64,000 bases of DNA. It comes from Chamaecrista fasciculata. Taxonomy: Eukaryota > Streptophyta > Magnoliopsida > Fabales > Fabaceae. The notes under the pieces were generated by a model, which was not told where the DNA came from, made no database searches, and saw only the letters and a list, made by a program, of their open reading frames with translations. This document shows, piece after piece, positions 47,259-59,800 of the stretch. Every line of letters starts with the position of its first letter. Within the stretch, counting starts at the first letter, position 1. The translations under genes and the position numbers were made by a program. The stretch is taken from contig QANZ01018231.1 of NCBI GenBank assembly GCA_003254925.1, positions 70,124-134,123 of the forward strand. Reading direction: 5' to 3'.

Positions 47259-48152
47259 GGTCAAAACCTTAAATAATTCTAAATATATTAGGTAGATTTC
47301 AAATTAGTTTTAAATAATTCATTTGTTTTATATTAATTTTACATGTTTCAACCATTTCTTAAATTGATCTAAAATTATTGAATATTATGATATATCTCTC
47401 GTTTCAACTTTGAATATAATGAATCAAGAGTTACGGGTTATTTTTTTAGAGTATTTTTTCTATTTAGTTGAGACCATCAACAAATGAGGTTGAATATATA
47501 ATTTTAAAAATAGATCGCTCGTTTCACAGTAAAACAAACGAAGTTAATTATGTGTTTCTCGTTTCAAGTTCAAATGTGATGAGATTTCACAACTATGTGT
47601 TAACTCTTAGAAAAATTATTTCTATCTGGTTGAGACCATCAATAAACGAGCTCAAATTGCCCATAAGTAGATTTGGGACGGAAAGTGAAAAGTCCTATAA
47701 TAAGTATAGTCTCAAACATACTTTCAGAACACGATTTGACTTCATTTGTGAACAATTTCAATTTGTCAAAAAAATAAAAAAGTCGAGAGTTAACAAATAG
47801 CTCTAACATCAACGCATTAAGACTTGAGTAAGGAGAAATATGACTAACTTAATTTGTTTATGATCATAAAATGACTCATTCACTTTCGAAACCTAATTTG
47901 AACTCATTTATTTATATCCTCAATTAGATAAAGAAAATAGTTGTCAAAAACAACCCAATAACCCATAGCTCTCTAGTTTTGTTAGATTCTAGTTTTGTTA
48001 GATTCGAAAATAAAAGAAATATAACTATATTATATTCAGTAATTTGAAACTAATAAAAAAAAAATTTGTAAGATCAATGAGAAACAAATGAAACATTTAA
48101 GATCAATTTAAAATCTTCTTCATATATTTGGGACCAATTTGAAATTTTGATC
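47259..48152. mobile_element. Foldback element, 'ggccaaaatctcaaattggtc' family, longer copy
   Basis: Ends 'ggtcaaaaccttaaa' and 'tttgaaattttgatc' are roughly inverted. The interior repeats 'ctcgtttcaagtt' blocks shared with 32906-33405. A 110-codon frame at 47468-47800 is a by-product of the repeat. Confidence 0.5.
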
Positions 48153-48207
48153 TATTTTAAATATTCCAAAGTGAATGTCAATCAAGATTCAATAATGTAC
48201 TCTAAAA

Positions 48208-49665
48208 TTAAATTTAGAATGTCAACTCCATCTTTATGGTATCAAAGTACAAAGTATCTAATACTTTCCAAAAAATAAAACTTTCTAGTAGTTATTTCAT
48301 CCAATAATAGAAATGCTCATTTACTGATTTACATGATTTTGTTTCAATATTGAACTCTTTATTATGGTAAATATCACTATTGATGTTTCTTCTTGATGGA
48401 GTTACACAGATTTTCAATCACCTACTAATGGGAATTCCAGTATACAAATGGTGTATGAACTCCTTGTAATAATTTTGAAATGTTTCATTTCACAATGTTT
48501 TTATATTAAACGAAATTTAGAATCTCAACTACATCTTTATGGTAACCAAGAACGAAGTATCTAATATTTCAAAAAAATAATAAGAAAAACTTTCTATTAA
48601 CTATTCTCTTTTTTTTTCTGTAAATATTAATTATTCATCCAACAATAGAAACTCTTGTTTACATGATTTTGTTTCAATATAATTTTTTATGATTTTTTTT
48701 AATATTGAACTCTTTATTATGTTAAGGTTTTTTCTTTTTTCTGCATACCCATAATTTTTCCACCTATCTATGTAAGGATTTAGGTGAAAATTAATTATCA
48801 TTTAGATCAAGAGCAAATCATTAAATTTCTTTCAACAATGTCCACTCACATGCTACTCTATTATGTTTAAGTTTGACTATGTTGGCAATAATTAGATAAG
48901 GTAAATTTAAATTAATTGAGATAAAATTTGATGGTTAAAGGGTCATTTTGGTCCTAAATGTATACCCTAATGTTCATTTTGATCCAATATGTTTCAAAAT
49001 GTTCACATTGGTCTGAAATGTTGGCAAAATGTTTCATTTTGGTTCCAAACTATTGAATATGACTCGTTTCAAGTTCAAACGTGACGGGTTTAGAGCTACG
49101 TATTGTTCTCAAAGAGTACTTTCTCTATCCAGCTGGGGTCGTCAACAAACAAGGTTAAATCGATCCTAAAAGTAGACAGCTCGTTTCATGATCAAACAAG
49201 CAAAGTTGATCATATATATATATCTCATTTCAAATTTGAATACTACGAATTCAGAGCTACGAGTTCCTTTTAACAAGTCGTTTGAACTTGAAATGAGAGA
49301 CAAGAGAAATATGACCAAATTTTATAGTTTGGGACCAAAATGAAACATTTCACCAACATTTAGGACCAAAATAATATATTTTGCCAACATTTAGAATCAA
49401 TTTGAACATTTTGAAATATATAGGACCAAAATAAACATTAGGACATACATTTAGGACCAAAATGACCTTTTGACCAAATTTTAAATATCGGGTAGACAAG
49501 AAATATATATATATATATATTATATATATAATTATATAATTATATATCACTCTTGATCCTTCTTTAATTTAAGTCATTCAGACATTCACAAATTTTCAAC
49601 CACCTACAAACAGTGTGTGAATTCATGGTAATAGTTTGTTGAAATTTTTATTTTTCCAATGTTCT
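48208..49665. repeat. Tandem ~300-base duplication, second unit split by insertions
   Basis: Unit 1 (about 48208-48500) has, in order, 'catctttatggta', 'ttacatgattttgtttcaat', 'aactctttattatg', 'tttcaatcacctac' and 'ttcacaatgtt'. Unit 2 begins at about 48508 with the same order up to 48725. It then resumes at about 49545 ('cactcttgatccttc', 'tttcaaccacctac'). About 820 bases, including the foldback at 48940-49468, were inserted between. Confidence 0.55.
48940..49468. mobile_element. Foldback element, 'ggaccaaaatgaaacatt' family
   Basis: The left part ('ggtcattttggtcctaaatg') and right part ('catttaggaccaaaatgacc') are inverted, with further mirrored blocks inward. A solo arm of the same family lies at 10381-10492. 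Confidence 0.75.
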
Positions 49666-49710
49666 GTGAACAAAAAAAAGTAGATAATAAGATTAATAAA
49701 GTAATGACGT

Positions 49711-50124
49711 CAAAGTGCATTTTTGGTCCCATAACTTTTACTTAGGTCTCAATTTGGTTCCATAACTTTTTTTGCTGCATTTTTGGTCCCACATCTTTGT
49801 AAAAAATTGTAGGTTTGGTCCCATATCACTTTTGGTCTCATACCTTTTGGTCAGGTTGCAGAATTTGTTCCATATCTTTGCAAAAAGTTTCACCACCAGT
49901 CCCACTTGATCCAAAAATATGAGATCAATTCTGCAACTTGACTAAAAGATATAGGACCAATTTTGCAACATGACCTAAAGAATTGAGACCAAAAGTGTAA
50001 CATGAGACCAAATCTGCAAATCTGCAACTTGAGCAAAAGACATGAGACCAAAAGAACAACAAAAAAGTTATGAAACCAAATTGAGACCTTAACAAAAGTT
50101 ATAGGACCAAAAGTGCATTTGGCC
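49711..50124. mobile_element. Foldback element related to the 'ctaaagtgcactttt' family
   Basis: Ends 'caaagtgcatttttgg' and 'aaaagtgcatttggcc' are inverted. The interior repeats 'ggtcccatatctttg' and 'acatgagaccaaa' blocks on opposite strands. Confidence 0.65.
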
Positions 50125-50439
50125 AAGTAACGATGGTTAATACAAGTAAAATTAAGCCGGTGTAGTACAAAAAAAAAAATAGAGTACAAACTACAATGAA
50201 TGAACAATCAATCCCTCGGGCATTTTCTGGATTCAATTTCGAATGAGAAACGTAGTTATTGGGTCTCCTTTTGCGAGTCAAGAAAATCCGTTTCTTCATC
50301 TGGCCTTGGATCTTCAAGCCTATTATTATTAGTTGCTTGCTTCCATTGAAGCTCATCGATTTTTTTCTCGGTACGAAATCGTTACCTCTTTCATTTCTCT
50401 TATCATCATCTTCTTCAGAAATCGTCACATTTTACTGAT

Positions 50440-50561
50440 CCAACGAAGAAGAGTCCTGACGACAATATTCGAGTGCAGGAGAGAGAGTCCGATAGCACGA
50501 ACCCTGGTCGCCGGAGCCAGCTGTGATGTTTTGATTCTCGGGTTCATGTCGGGTCAAACAG
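50440..50561 (+). other. Probable 5' UTR exon of the coiled-coil gene
   Basis: The stretch is GC-richer than its surroundings and ends at a donor (aaacag|GTTAGT) at 50562. Two ATGs lie near the end: one is stopped at once, and the other (MSGQT) does not join the next exon in frame. The left edge is not defined. Confidence 0.4.
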
Positions 50562-50806
50562 GTTAGTTATAGACCGATTAAGAGTTTGGTTGTAGTTTAT
50601 GATTTGATAGTTTATTTTTGGCCGAACTAATTGGATAGTTTGAGACTTTGACACTTTCGCTTTTGGGCATTCGGTAACTTGATAATTTCTCCTGTAATAA
50701 GGGGAGAATATGAGAAAAAATGCCGGAATCAGTTGGTGATAATGGAATCAATCGCCTATCTTTCAACTACTGGTTATGTTGAGGGCAGAACTACATTGGC
50801 AACTCT

Positions 50807-53800
50807 ATGTCTTCTTTTAAAAGCTCTTCGCATGGACTTACAAATAATGGGAATCAGAGTCAAATTTCTGAGATTCTAGACAGGTAGTTGGTGGAACTTG
50901 GTTCAGTTTAATATCTATGTATATAGTATTTTGTGTGGTTCGTGCATGAGTAAAGGTGTGAGCTTTGGGAAAATTCATTTTTATAACATGCCTGTCTAAT
51001 GGAACCTCAAAATCAAGTAGGACTGCTGGTGGAGGCGGATCATTGCATAAGATATTAGAACTCCAAAGCAAGGATAAAGGAATTCTATCCATAAAATATA
51101 TATAAACATAAATATATTGATCATTTGGTCAGTATAAGTGACTATACTTTATTCTTGCTGTCCCCAAGTTTCAGATCATTTTTAATTTTGTCCCTAAGAC
51201 TCTTTTGCCATCAATTTTGTCTTTGATGTTTACAATTAAATGTCATTTCAAGTGCTTTTTCAATCCAGAAACAATTAAATGAATCTAGTTTCTCAATCAT
51301 GTAGTCACACTGTCTTAATATTTGATCCAATATCATTATCATAGCGCTAAAATTAAGATATATATTTTTCCTGTATCAAAAGAAACTATGGATAACAGTG
51401 TGGCATTGCTGTCATAGAATAAGCCAATTTTTGCCCTTTGGTTGTGAAATTAGGTCAAATATTAAGATAGCTTGGTTACATGATTGATAAATTAGAATCG
51501 TTCATCATTATTTTGAATAAAGTTGGCTTTTATGTATTTAATATATTGATTGTGTTTTGTTGCAACTTACAATCTATTGTATGCTCGTTCTGTGGATTAG
51601 GCACAATTTTGATACACAACTAGTACAACAGAATTTCCAAAGCAATGATGACGTCAATAACATTCTGGACCTAGAGGCTATGGTAATAAAGTCAAACATG
51701 ATTTGATTTGACACATTCTTGCGCATGACTGAGTTTCTATGAGACACTGCAATCCGTTGTTTGCATATAATCTTTCTTTTTCGTCATACAAGAAGCTTCA
51801 TTAGGTTTTATTAATCAAAAGTTTATGTGCAGGAGCTTTATTCACGAGCCAGGGCACAGGAAGCAGAGATCCTCTCCCTTCGTGAACAGATTGCTGTTTC
51901 CTGTGTGAAGGTATAAAATTTACATAGGTGTTATCGTTATTTGTTAATAATTTACTTATGAGGAAAATAACTTTTTACTTTTTATTTTTGTGGCTGCAGG
52001 AATTGCAATTGTTGAATGAAAAATGTAATCTAGAGAGGAAATTCTCTGAGCTAAGAATGGTTTGTCTATTTCTTGGAAAAGCTAGTTATTTTGTTGCCAT
52101 GTTCTAATTTATAAGGTGAAGTTGATTTTAAAGCTCTCTTCGTGACATTTACTTCATAGGCAATTGATGAAAAGCAGAATGAAGCCATAACTTCTGCATC
52201 CAATGAGTTGGCACGAAGAAAAGGTGATCTTGAAGAAAATTTAAAGCTAGCTCATGATTTGAAGGTAAAGAGCTTTGATTTCTAAAGAAGTGACTGGTTA
52301 TTTATTATAGAGAGCTTTATAAATTATAATTAGGAAGTCACCAAGAGGCCTTTTCTTGAGGGTCTAGACTCTAGATTGGTCTCCCTTAGTTGGATCTAAG
52401 GCTGAATAGCTAGAAAGGCCCTTTGAGGAGGATAAAGTTAAGAATGTAGATTTGGAAGATAGAAAAGGAGAAGAAACCTGGCCTTGACTGTTTTGTCATG
52501 GTGTTTTCGAAAGGATTTTTTTTTTTATTTGATGAAAGTTTTTTATGAGTTCTATTTCAATGATAGGATATGCTGGGGGAATTCTACTTTTGTCTCTCTT
52601 TTTCCTAAAAAGGCCTTTCCTTACCATGCTCACTGTCTATTTTCCTTTAGAGAATCTTCCCTCACAGATCTCCAAAAAGGCCTGCAAGGTTTTGTTTAGT
52701 TAGTATCTTTCTTTAATATATATATATATATATAAATTTTTAATGTCTTGGTTGAAAAGGATCTCTTGTGGTTCTGTTTTCATAACCTTCTTCCATTTTT
52801 TCTCTCTCATCAGTATAATCTAATTTCATTTTAAAAAGAAAAGAAAATGGAATGAAGCTTGGGAAATTATAGATTTGCCAAGGTAGTTTGGTGTGACTGT
52901 GAATGGGTATTTAATGTCAAGTACAATTTAGATGGAAAGATAGAAAGATATTAAAAAAAAACTTCGCAAGTACTTTAGGGATACACTCAAACCCTCGATT
53001 TAGAATATACATAGACTTCTGCATATGTTGCAAAACTAAACACTATAAAGGTGCCTTTGTTATTTGCTTCAAACTTAGATTCAAAGTTACATCAAATGGA
53101 TTATTTGCTGTATGCATTTTAGAGTTTTTTTTTCTTCACCATCCACCTATTCTATTCTGTTGTACTATGGTCGCTGATATTTATAATACACCATTTGTCT
53201 AGGCTGCAGAGGATGATAGATACATCTTCATGTCATCTATGCTGGGGTTGCTTGCTGAATATAGTCTATGGCCTCGTGTTATGAACGCCTCTGCTATATC
53301 CAACAGCATAAAGGTATGGAGAATATAATACTGGAAGGTGAACATACTATGTACTGATTGGCATGAATCTAGGAGTGACCCATTTGTTTAGCAATTTTTC
53401 TTTTTAGCTGATGATTAATTTTAAGGGAATATTGCGGGAGACACTTTAATGATAGTACATTGTGATTGTTACACCACTATTGACTTTGGGAATTTGATGC
53501 TTTTGGAGAGTCTTCTGATCAACAAATGCATGCTGGTATAATGTTGATGGCCCAAGAAAATTTTGGTGATGTGAACTCATATTCTTTATGGTACCCTAAC
53601 AAATCTCCTCATCAATTCTCGCTTAATTCCACCTTGCAATGCTCATGTGAGCTGCTTGATGTAATAAACTATGACCAGATTTATAGTGATGAGGACTAAA
53701 AAAATGAGTCAATTAGAAATTATTTAATGTCAATTTTTTATTCTTGGACTGTCTGAGAACATTTTACTAAAATATTTGTTGCATTTGACGCACAAAACAC

Positions 53801-56800
53801 TACTATACCATACAAAGTAAATAAGCTGCAGGATTTGACCATCTAATAATCAAGAAATAGCTGTTAAAATAGCTAGAGAGATTTGGCCAAAAAAAAAAAG
53901 CTAGAGAGAAAATGTACTTCGTACAGCCTTCAGGTGTTGATGTTGTCTATGGGTATATAATATTATATTCATATATTTGGTTACAGTTTCTCTTTGTGTT
54001 CCTTTGTTTGAAGGCAATGTATACCATTTGAAGGCAATTTTTTATACATAATCTAAATAGTTCTCAATGTGTTTGTGCAGCATTTACATGATCAATTACA
54101 ATGGAGGATTCGAAGTTCACATGTGAGTTTGGGAATCTGTACTCTATTGTAATGTGTATTTTATAACTTTTTTTACTTGGACATTTATTCCTGATTTCTT
54201 GAATTTAACTTTCTAAGCATTCCTTATGGAGTTTCATCTTAATGTTACCTATGTATTTACAAATTTCGTGGTGCAATATGGCTATTGCATCATGTTTATC
54301 ATCTTGCCTCTCCACATGATGCTTCAATTCATCTTTTTTGTTCTAGTTTTCAGCTCAGGGTACAATGGATCTTACTGGTAAAGATGTACATGAATTAGAT
54401 ACTCTTTCATCATTTTGATTCTGTTGGACTTTCCACAATTATGACTAGGAGAGTTTGGAATCTATAGCTTTTTGTGTTCATATTTTGAGGCTACAAAGAG
54501 AATTTTTTGTTGTTTTGGGTTGTTTCCTTATCCTTTGGTGCCATATTGTCCATGATTTTGTTTTGGGCGTCCTTTGCGGCTCTTGGGATGGGGCTTGTAC
54601 AAGGGAGTGCCCGATTCAAGATGAGAGAGAACAACTATTGTTGTAAAGGAAAAACTTATCCTTTAGGATTTATGATTTTATAACTTTAAGTAAGATGAGA
54701 AGAGGAACAAAAGAGAGATCACAGATTATCAAAATTCAGTATCCATTTTATTTATCATTAATTAAAAGGCCTTTCACTGACTGAACCCATATTTTGACCT
54801 AAATTAGAAAATTGCAGTCCAACTCAATTACTACAAATAAGAAATAGAAATCTTGAAACAATATTAGGATGGGGATTACATCTTTGTAGGCTCAAAAAAG
54901 TCTTTATTGATAACTCCTAACTACTCTTCAAGTTACTCTACTATTGAGAAAGAAAATCATAAACCATAGAGGGTAATTAAATCTTTTAATGTGTATAGGG
55001 ATTGGATAACATTGTTGGGTATTCTTTGATAATTGCTAGTATGAGAGGATCTGATGATTTTATTAGACAAATCTGAGAGGTCTCACTCTCTCAAATGCGC
55101 AATTAGCAATTTAGTACTATAAAAATGGCCTGTGTAGCCTGTTGTCTGTGCTAGAAAATTGAACAAAGAGCCAAAAGTGAAAGAAAACTACTCTTATAGG
55201 TTATTGGAGATACAATACCATCTCTGAAAACTAAAGTTCTTTTGTGGTAGGTAGGCAAATTCTACATGCTAGGTTGGTAGCAAATGGAGTAGTGGAACAC
55301 ATTGAAAGTTGGAAGTAGAAGGATTTGGCCTTTAAGCTGGATTTTGAGAAAGCTTATGATAGGCTGAGGTGGGAATATCTAGATAAAATTGTTTTGTTTA
55401 AGGACTTTGAAGATAGATTGAGAAGTTGGATTCGAGATTGTCTCTTTAGTTGCTTTTGTTGTCAGTGTTAATGATGAGCCAAAAGAGTGGTATAGGGTTA
55501 TTGACTTGGGTAGTATGGGATTCTTCCCCTTCAACAACTAGCTTCTGAGGATCCGCGATTATTTCCTTTCTTCGTTTAAGGTCCTAGTTTGGGGTGGCTG
55601 TTAGAGACCGAGAAAGACCATTTGGTAAGTTAGAGGGTGTTGTTGCTGATCAAAAGACGATGGTCAATTTGGCCTAGGTCAATTGGTAACATTTCTTGTT
55701 GAAGGTTGATATATTATAATTCTGTCACCAGTGAAATTGCTATTTTATGGGTCATTCTCAGATGCCATGGCTAAGAAGTCATTTTTTTTTTGACAGGATA
55801 GAATTAGAGATTTAAGTTCCGTGTTACAAAGTCATGGTGGAAGTGGTAATCATGTTCCGGATCCTGGAAATTTGACAAGTCCGATTCATAATCAATCCAC
55901 GGTAGTGTTGCCTCATAATCTTTGTTGGATGCTTTGTGCTAATTTTTTCTCTCTGATTACTACATCAATCTCAAATATCATGGTAGTTTTTCTTTCTGAC
56001 CTTATTAAAATTTAGGTTTGCGTTGCAGATTCAACATAACTTTCCCTCGCACAATCTCATTAGGAATGAACAGCAGCCTCAAACAACGAGCAAATTTGCA
56101 GGAAATACGCACTATGACATTTATATGGATGCTAGAAACCCAGTTCTTAATGGTGATGTAGACTTGGCAATCCCTGGGTTCAATCCTCAAGAGATATCTA
56201 AGGCTGATAGGTTGGTGCTGTTTGTGCACTTTGTTTTTTTGCATGTGATAACAATGTGTTTGAAGAGTCTTTAGTGACATTATAAACACATGCATTGTCC
56301 TCATACTATGAAGCCAAATGCTGGCTGAGTTCTGGTTTAAGAAAGGAAAAAACACATTGAAGAGCTTTCTGCCAATAATCGAATGTAGTGAGACAGGAAA
56401 TATATTCTTCTGTTCTTTGAGCTCTGATCTATCATGTCTATATTTTTCACATACATACATTTAAGAATTACAAGAGGGTTTACTAAATAAGTTATGATCA
56501 TTCAAGGACTGCTTAATAATGTTGAATTGGCTTCTTTTGTTTTGGATATATGGTACCCATGAAACAATTTGTTCAGGGAGGTATCTATCTCTCCTGCACA
56601 TAGTTCCATTGATAAAGATGGTTTACAAGAGCGCGCCAGAGAAAGAAATATCTTTGATGCCAAGTTGTCTCAACCTCCACCAGATCACGAAGAGACTGCA
56701 TCGTCTGTCTCTGAAGGTAGTTTATGTTTTTCACTACTAAAGACTGGATGCATCTTTTAATACTAATAAGTTACATCAATCTAGATGGCCCTGGCATAGA

Positions 56801-59800
56801 GAATTTTCAAATTATTGGTGAAGCTGTTCCTGGAGAGAAACTTCTTGGATGTGGATATCAAGTACGGGGAACTTCTCTTTGTATGTTTCAGGTGAGACTT
56901 CTTGCCATTCACCTTTCTAATAAAACAGTATCCAGTTCCTCTCTTACACTGATATCACACCATAACTTTTGGTTTTGCATTAGTGGGTTCGGCATCTTCA
57001 GGATGGCACCAGGCAGTACATTGAAGGTGAAGCAAACTAATATTCCTTTTATACTGAGTAGAGTTTCTTGATAGAAGTTGAAATAATTTTCCTTTTTGGT
57101 TTTTTGCACCAGGAGCCACAAATCCTGAGTATATAGTCACTGCTGATGATGTTGATAAACTGATAGCTGTTGAGTGCATTCCAATGGATGTTGATAAAGG
57201 CCGTCAGGTTTGAAATAAACTTTATTTACAAATTTCAGTTTTCTAGAGCATGAAGAACATTAAAAAATGTTATCTGTTTATTTGTACTTAAAACAATCTG
57301 AGCTTTACTAGCACACTTCCAATGATTTTTGTTGTTTTAATGTAATACTCTGAATTAGAAAAGAATGCTTGCTACTTCTTGTGAACTATTGATGTTTTAG
57401 TCTATGAATATTATATAGATTTGAATCAATATTTGAATTAACTTTCTGGCCCGTACTAAATATTTCTCCCCCCACCCCCCACCCCAACACACACTTTTGG
57501 TTATAAAAAAAGATATTTTATTGAGAAGAAAATTGACTATGAAAAGTTAGAGGATAAACAATCCTCAAACAGAAAATGGGTATATTCTCACAACAGAGTA
57601 GCTTATGAGAAGTTCTAAATAGAAAAGTAATCAGTAAAGAAGGGTTGTCCAATTGATCTGCTTGTCAGTAAAATCATTAATAATTGTGCTGTCCATTTCA
57701 ATATAACTATTGTCTTCAAATATTGGTACAAAGGTATAATGGGACTAAAAGCATAATGAAATTCTTGTGTTGAAGCATTCCAATTTCTTAAGGTTTAAGG
57801 TGATATGTTTTGATTTTGCTCTCCTTCCTTAGAGCATAAACTCAAAATCAGGTCACTTAGAATATAATTTATCATTAAATATTGTGATGCAGTTTATTGT
57901 AATTCTTTGAAAAATGGTATATTGATATATGTAGAAAGTGGTTGATATATCTCTTTTTCCAATGAAAATTTTTTTCTGATTATTTCTTGTCAATACTAAA
58001 AACTGTTTTCTTCGCCAGGGGGAGCTTGTGAGGCTTTTCGCAAATGATCAGAACAAAATAAAGTGTGGTAGGTTTCTTTTTTGAAGCATCTAATTCAGTT
58101 TGGATTTTTTTTTCATGAGGTGAAAATACTTTAAGATGTTTAAAGTTAGGTGCCTTGAGCCAAATGATGCCAAAATAATTGATGGTTCTGTTGGGTATAA
58201 GTTTTTCTTTCTCTTTTTATGATTTGGCTTTCAATATTGACTGTTTAGTTAAGATTGAAAGTAACTAAACACTCCTCCCACCAATGCCTAATTTGATGAA
58301 AAAAGGGAATGGTATTAGAACCATATATTTTCAATAGAAATGGGTAGGACCCCGCTTTACCTTACTAGACTCAAGAAGAAGAGGAAAATGGTCAGAAATA
58401 GATTGAACTAGAGTCGGACAGAAATCCTCCTCCAGAAACCAATAACCTATCTAGACATCAGCCTCTGGCAATTCACAGACTAAATAAATTGAGCATTTGA
58501 GGAAGAAGGATCTCTTAAATCACAGCCTTTAATAAAATTATCAAAACCTTTTCCTTATGTACTCAAAGTAATCAATTTAAAAGCATCAGCAAAAAGACAT
58601 ATTGTTGGACACCCATGAAGAAAATAGGCTGGACCTTCTCCCGATGCTGGAACTAATAAGTTGACCAAGGCTTTGCCAAACTGTCACCATCCCTTTGGCC
58701 AACTCCTGGTACTATAATGATAATCTTCCTTCCTCTATTGAAGTCTTCAGTCAAGGAGAAGAATCTACTTCTGATTCTCTGCAAAGGTTGCCAGGAAAAT
58801 CATGTGCTTTGAAATTTTCTGCAAACTGCACCTGACCACTGTGTCTCAACCAATCTGTGAACCATAGATATTAGCTGAATGGCACCATCTCTGCCTAGCC
58901 ATATGGTTAATAAGAAATCTCTACAGCTCTCAATAATGGTGAGATGGTAAAAAGACCTAGAATTCTCCAAAGAAGGACCAAACGTCTTAGGTTTAATGGC
59001 TAAATGTTGTAATCTCATCATAATGAAATCTTTACTTCTTCAAATCTGTAATTAATCAAGAATGTCTCAGTGTGAACAATCTTAGGTCTTGTAAGTGCTT
59101 GTCATGAACTTTTCCTTCTTCCCTATGCTGGTTTGACATAAAATAAGAAAATTGCTTACAACATGTGTGCATGACAAACCTACACGTGTAGTTTTCTTGG
59201 CTTTAGTAATTCATGCATACTTGGCAGCCTATATATCTATTTTCTGACATTAGTTTACCCACCCCTCCCAATTTGCACTGCATGGATGTTTTCTGAACAC
59301 ACAATGTTCTATTGACTGACCTCATAGATCCCGAAATGCAACTTGAGATCGACACGAATGTTTCCAAAGGAGAAGCAGCATTCAGCATTCTACTTCTGGT
59401 ATTGCTTCTTTCTTTTTTTTTTTTCCTTTTAATAGAATTTTATGCTTTGCAGTTTGCATTAATATTTGTTGAATTGAAGGAGAACACTACTCTAATTCCT
59501 TCCAATATAATGTAATTTAGATAAAATGTTCTTTGTAGTCCATTTGTATATGTAATTTCTCCTTTTTTCTGATCATTTCTTGTAGATGGATTCTTCTGAA
59601 AATTGGGAACGAGCAACATTGTTCTTAAGACGGTCAGGATACCTAATTAAGATCAATGGCACAGAAGCAGTGGTAGTTGCAGAGAAATTCTCAAAGGAGT
59701 TATCGGTATGTTTTTCAAAATATCACACTTAATAAAATGTAATTGTAGTAATTTCAACGTAATCATATGAAAATATATGGTAATATATTTATTTGCACAG

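Noticed and set aside
47468-47800. 110-codon plus-strand frame
   Set aside because: It lies wholly in a foldback repeat and repeats its own wording (RPSTNEV, KTNEVNY); it is not protein-like.
50545-50561. ATG (MSGQT) as the start of the coiled-coil gene
   Set aside because: Joining its donor at 50562 to the next exon does not keep the reading frame; ATG 50807 does.
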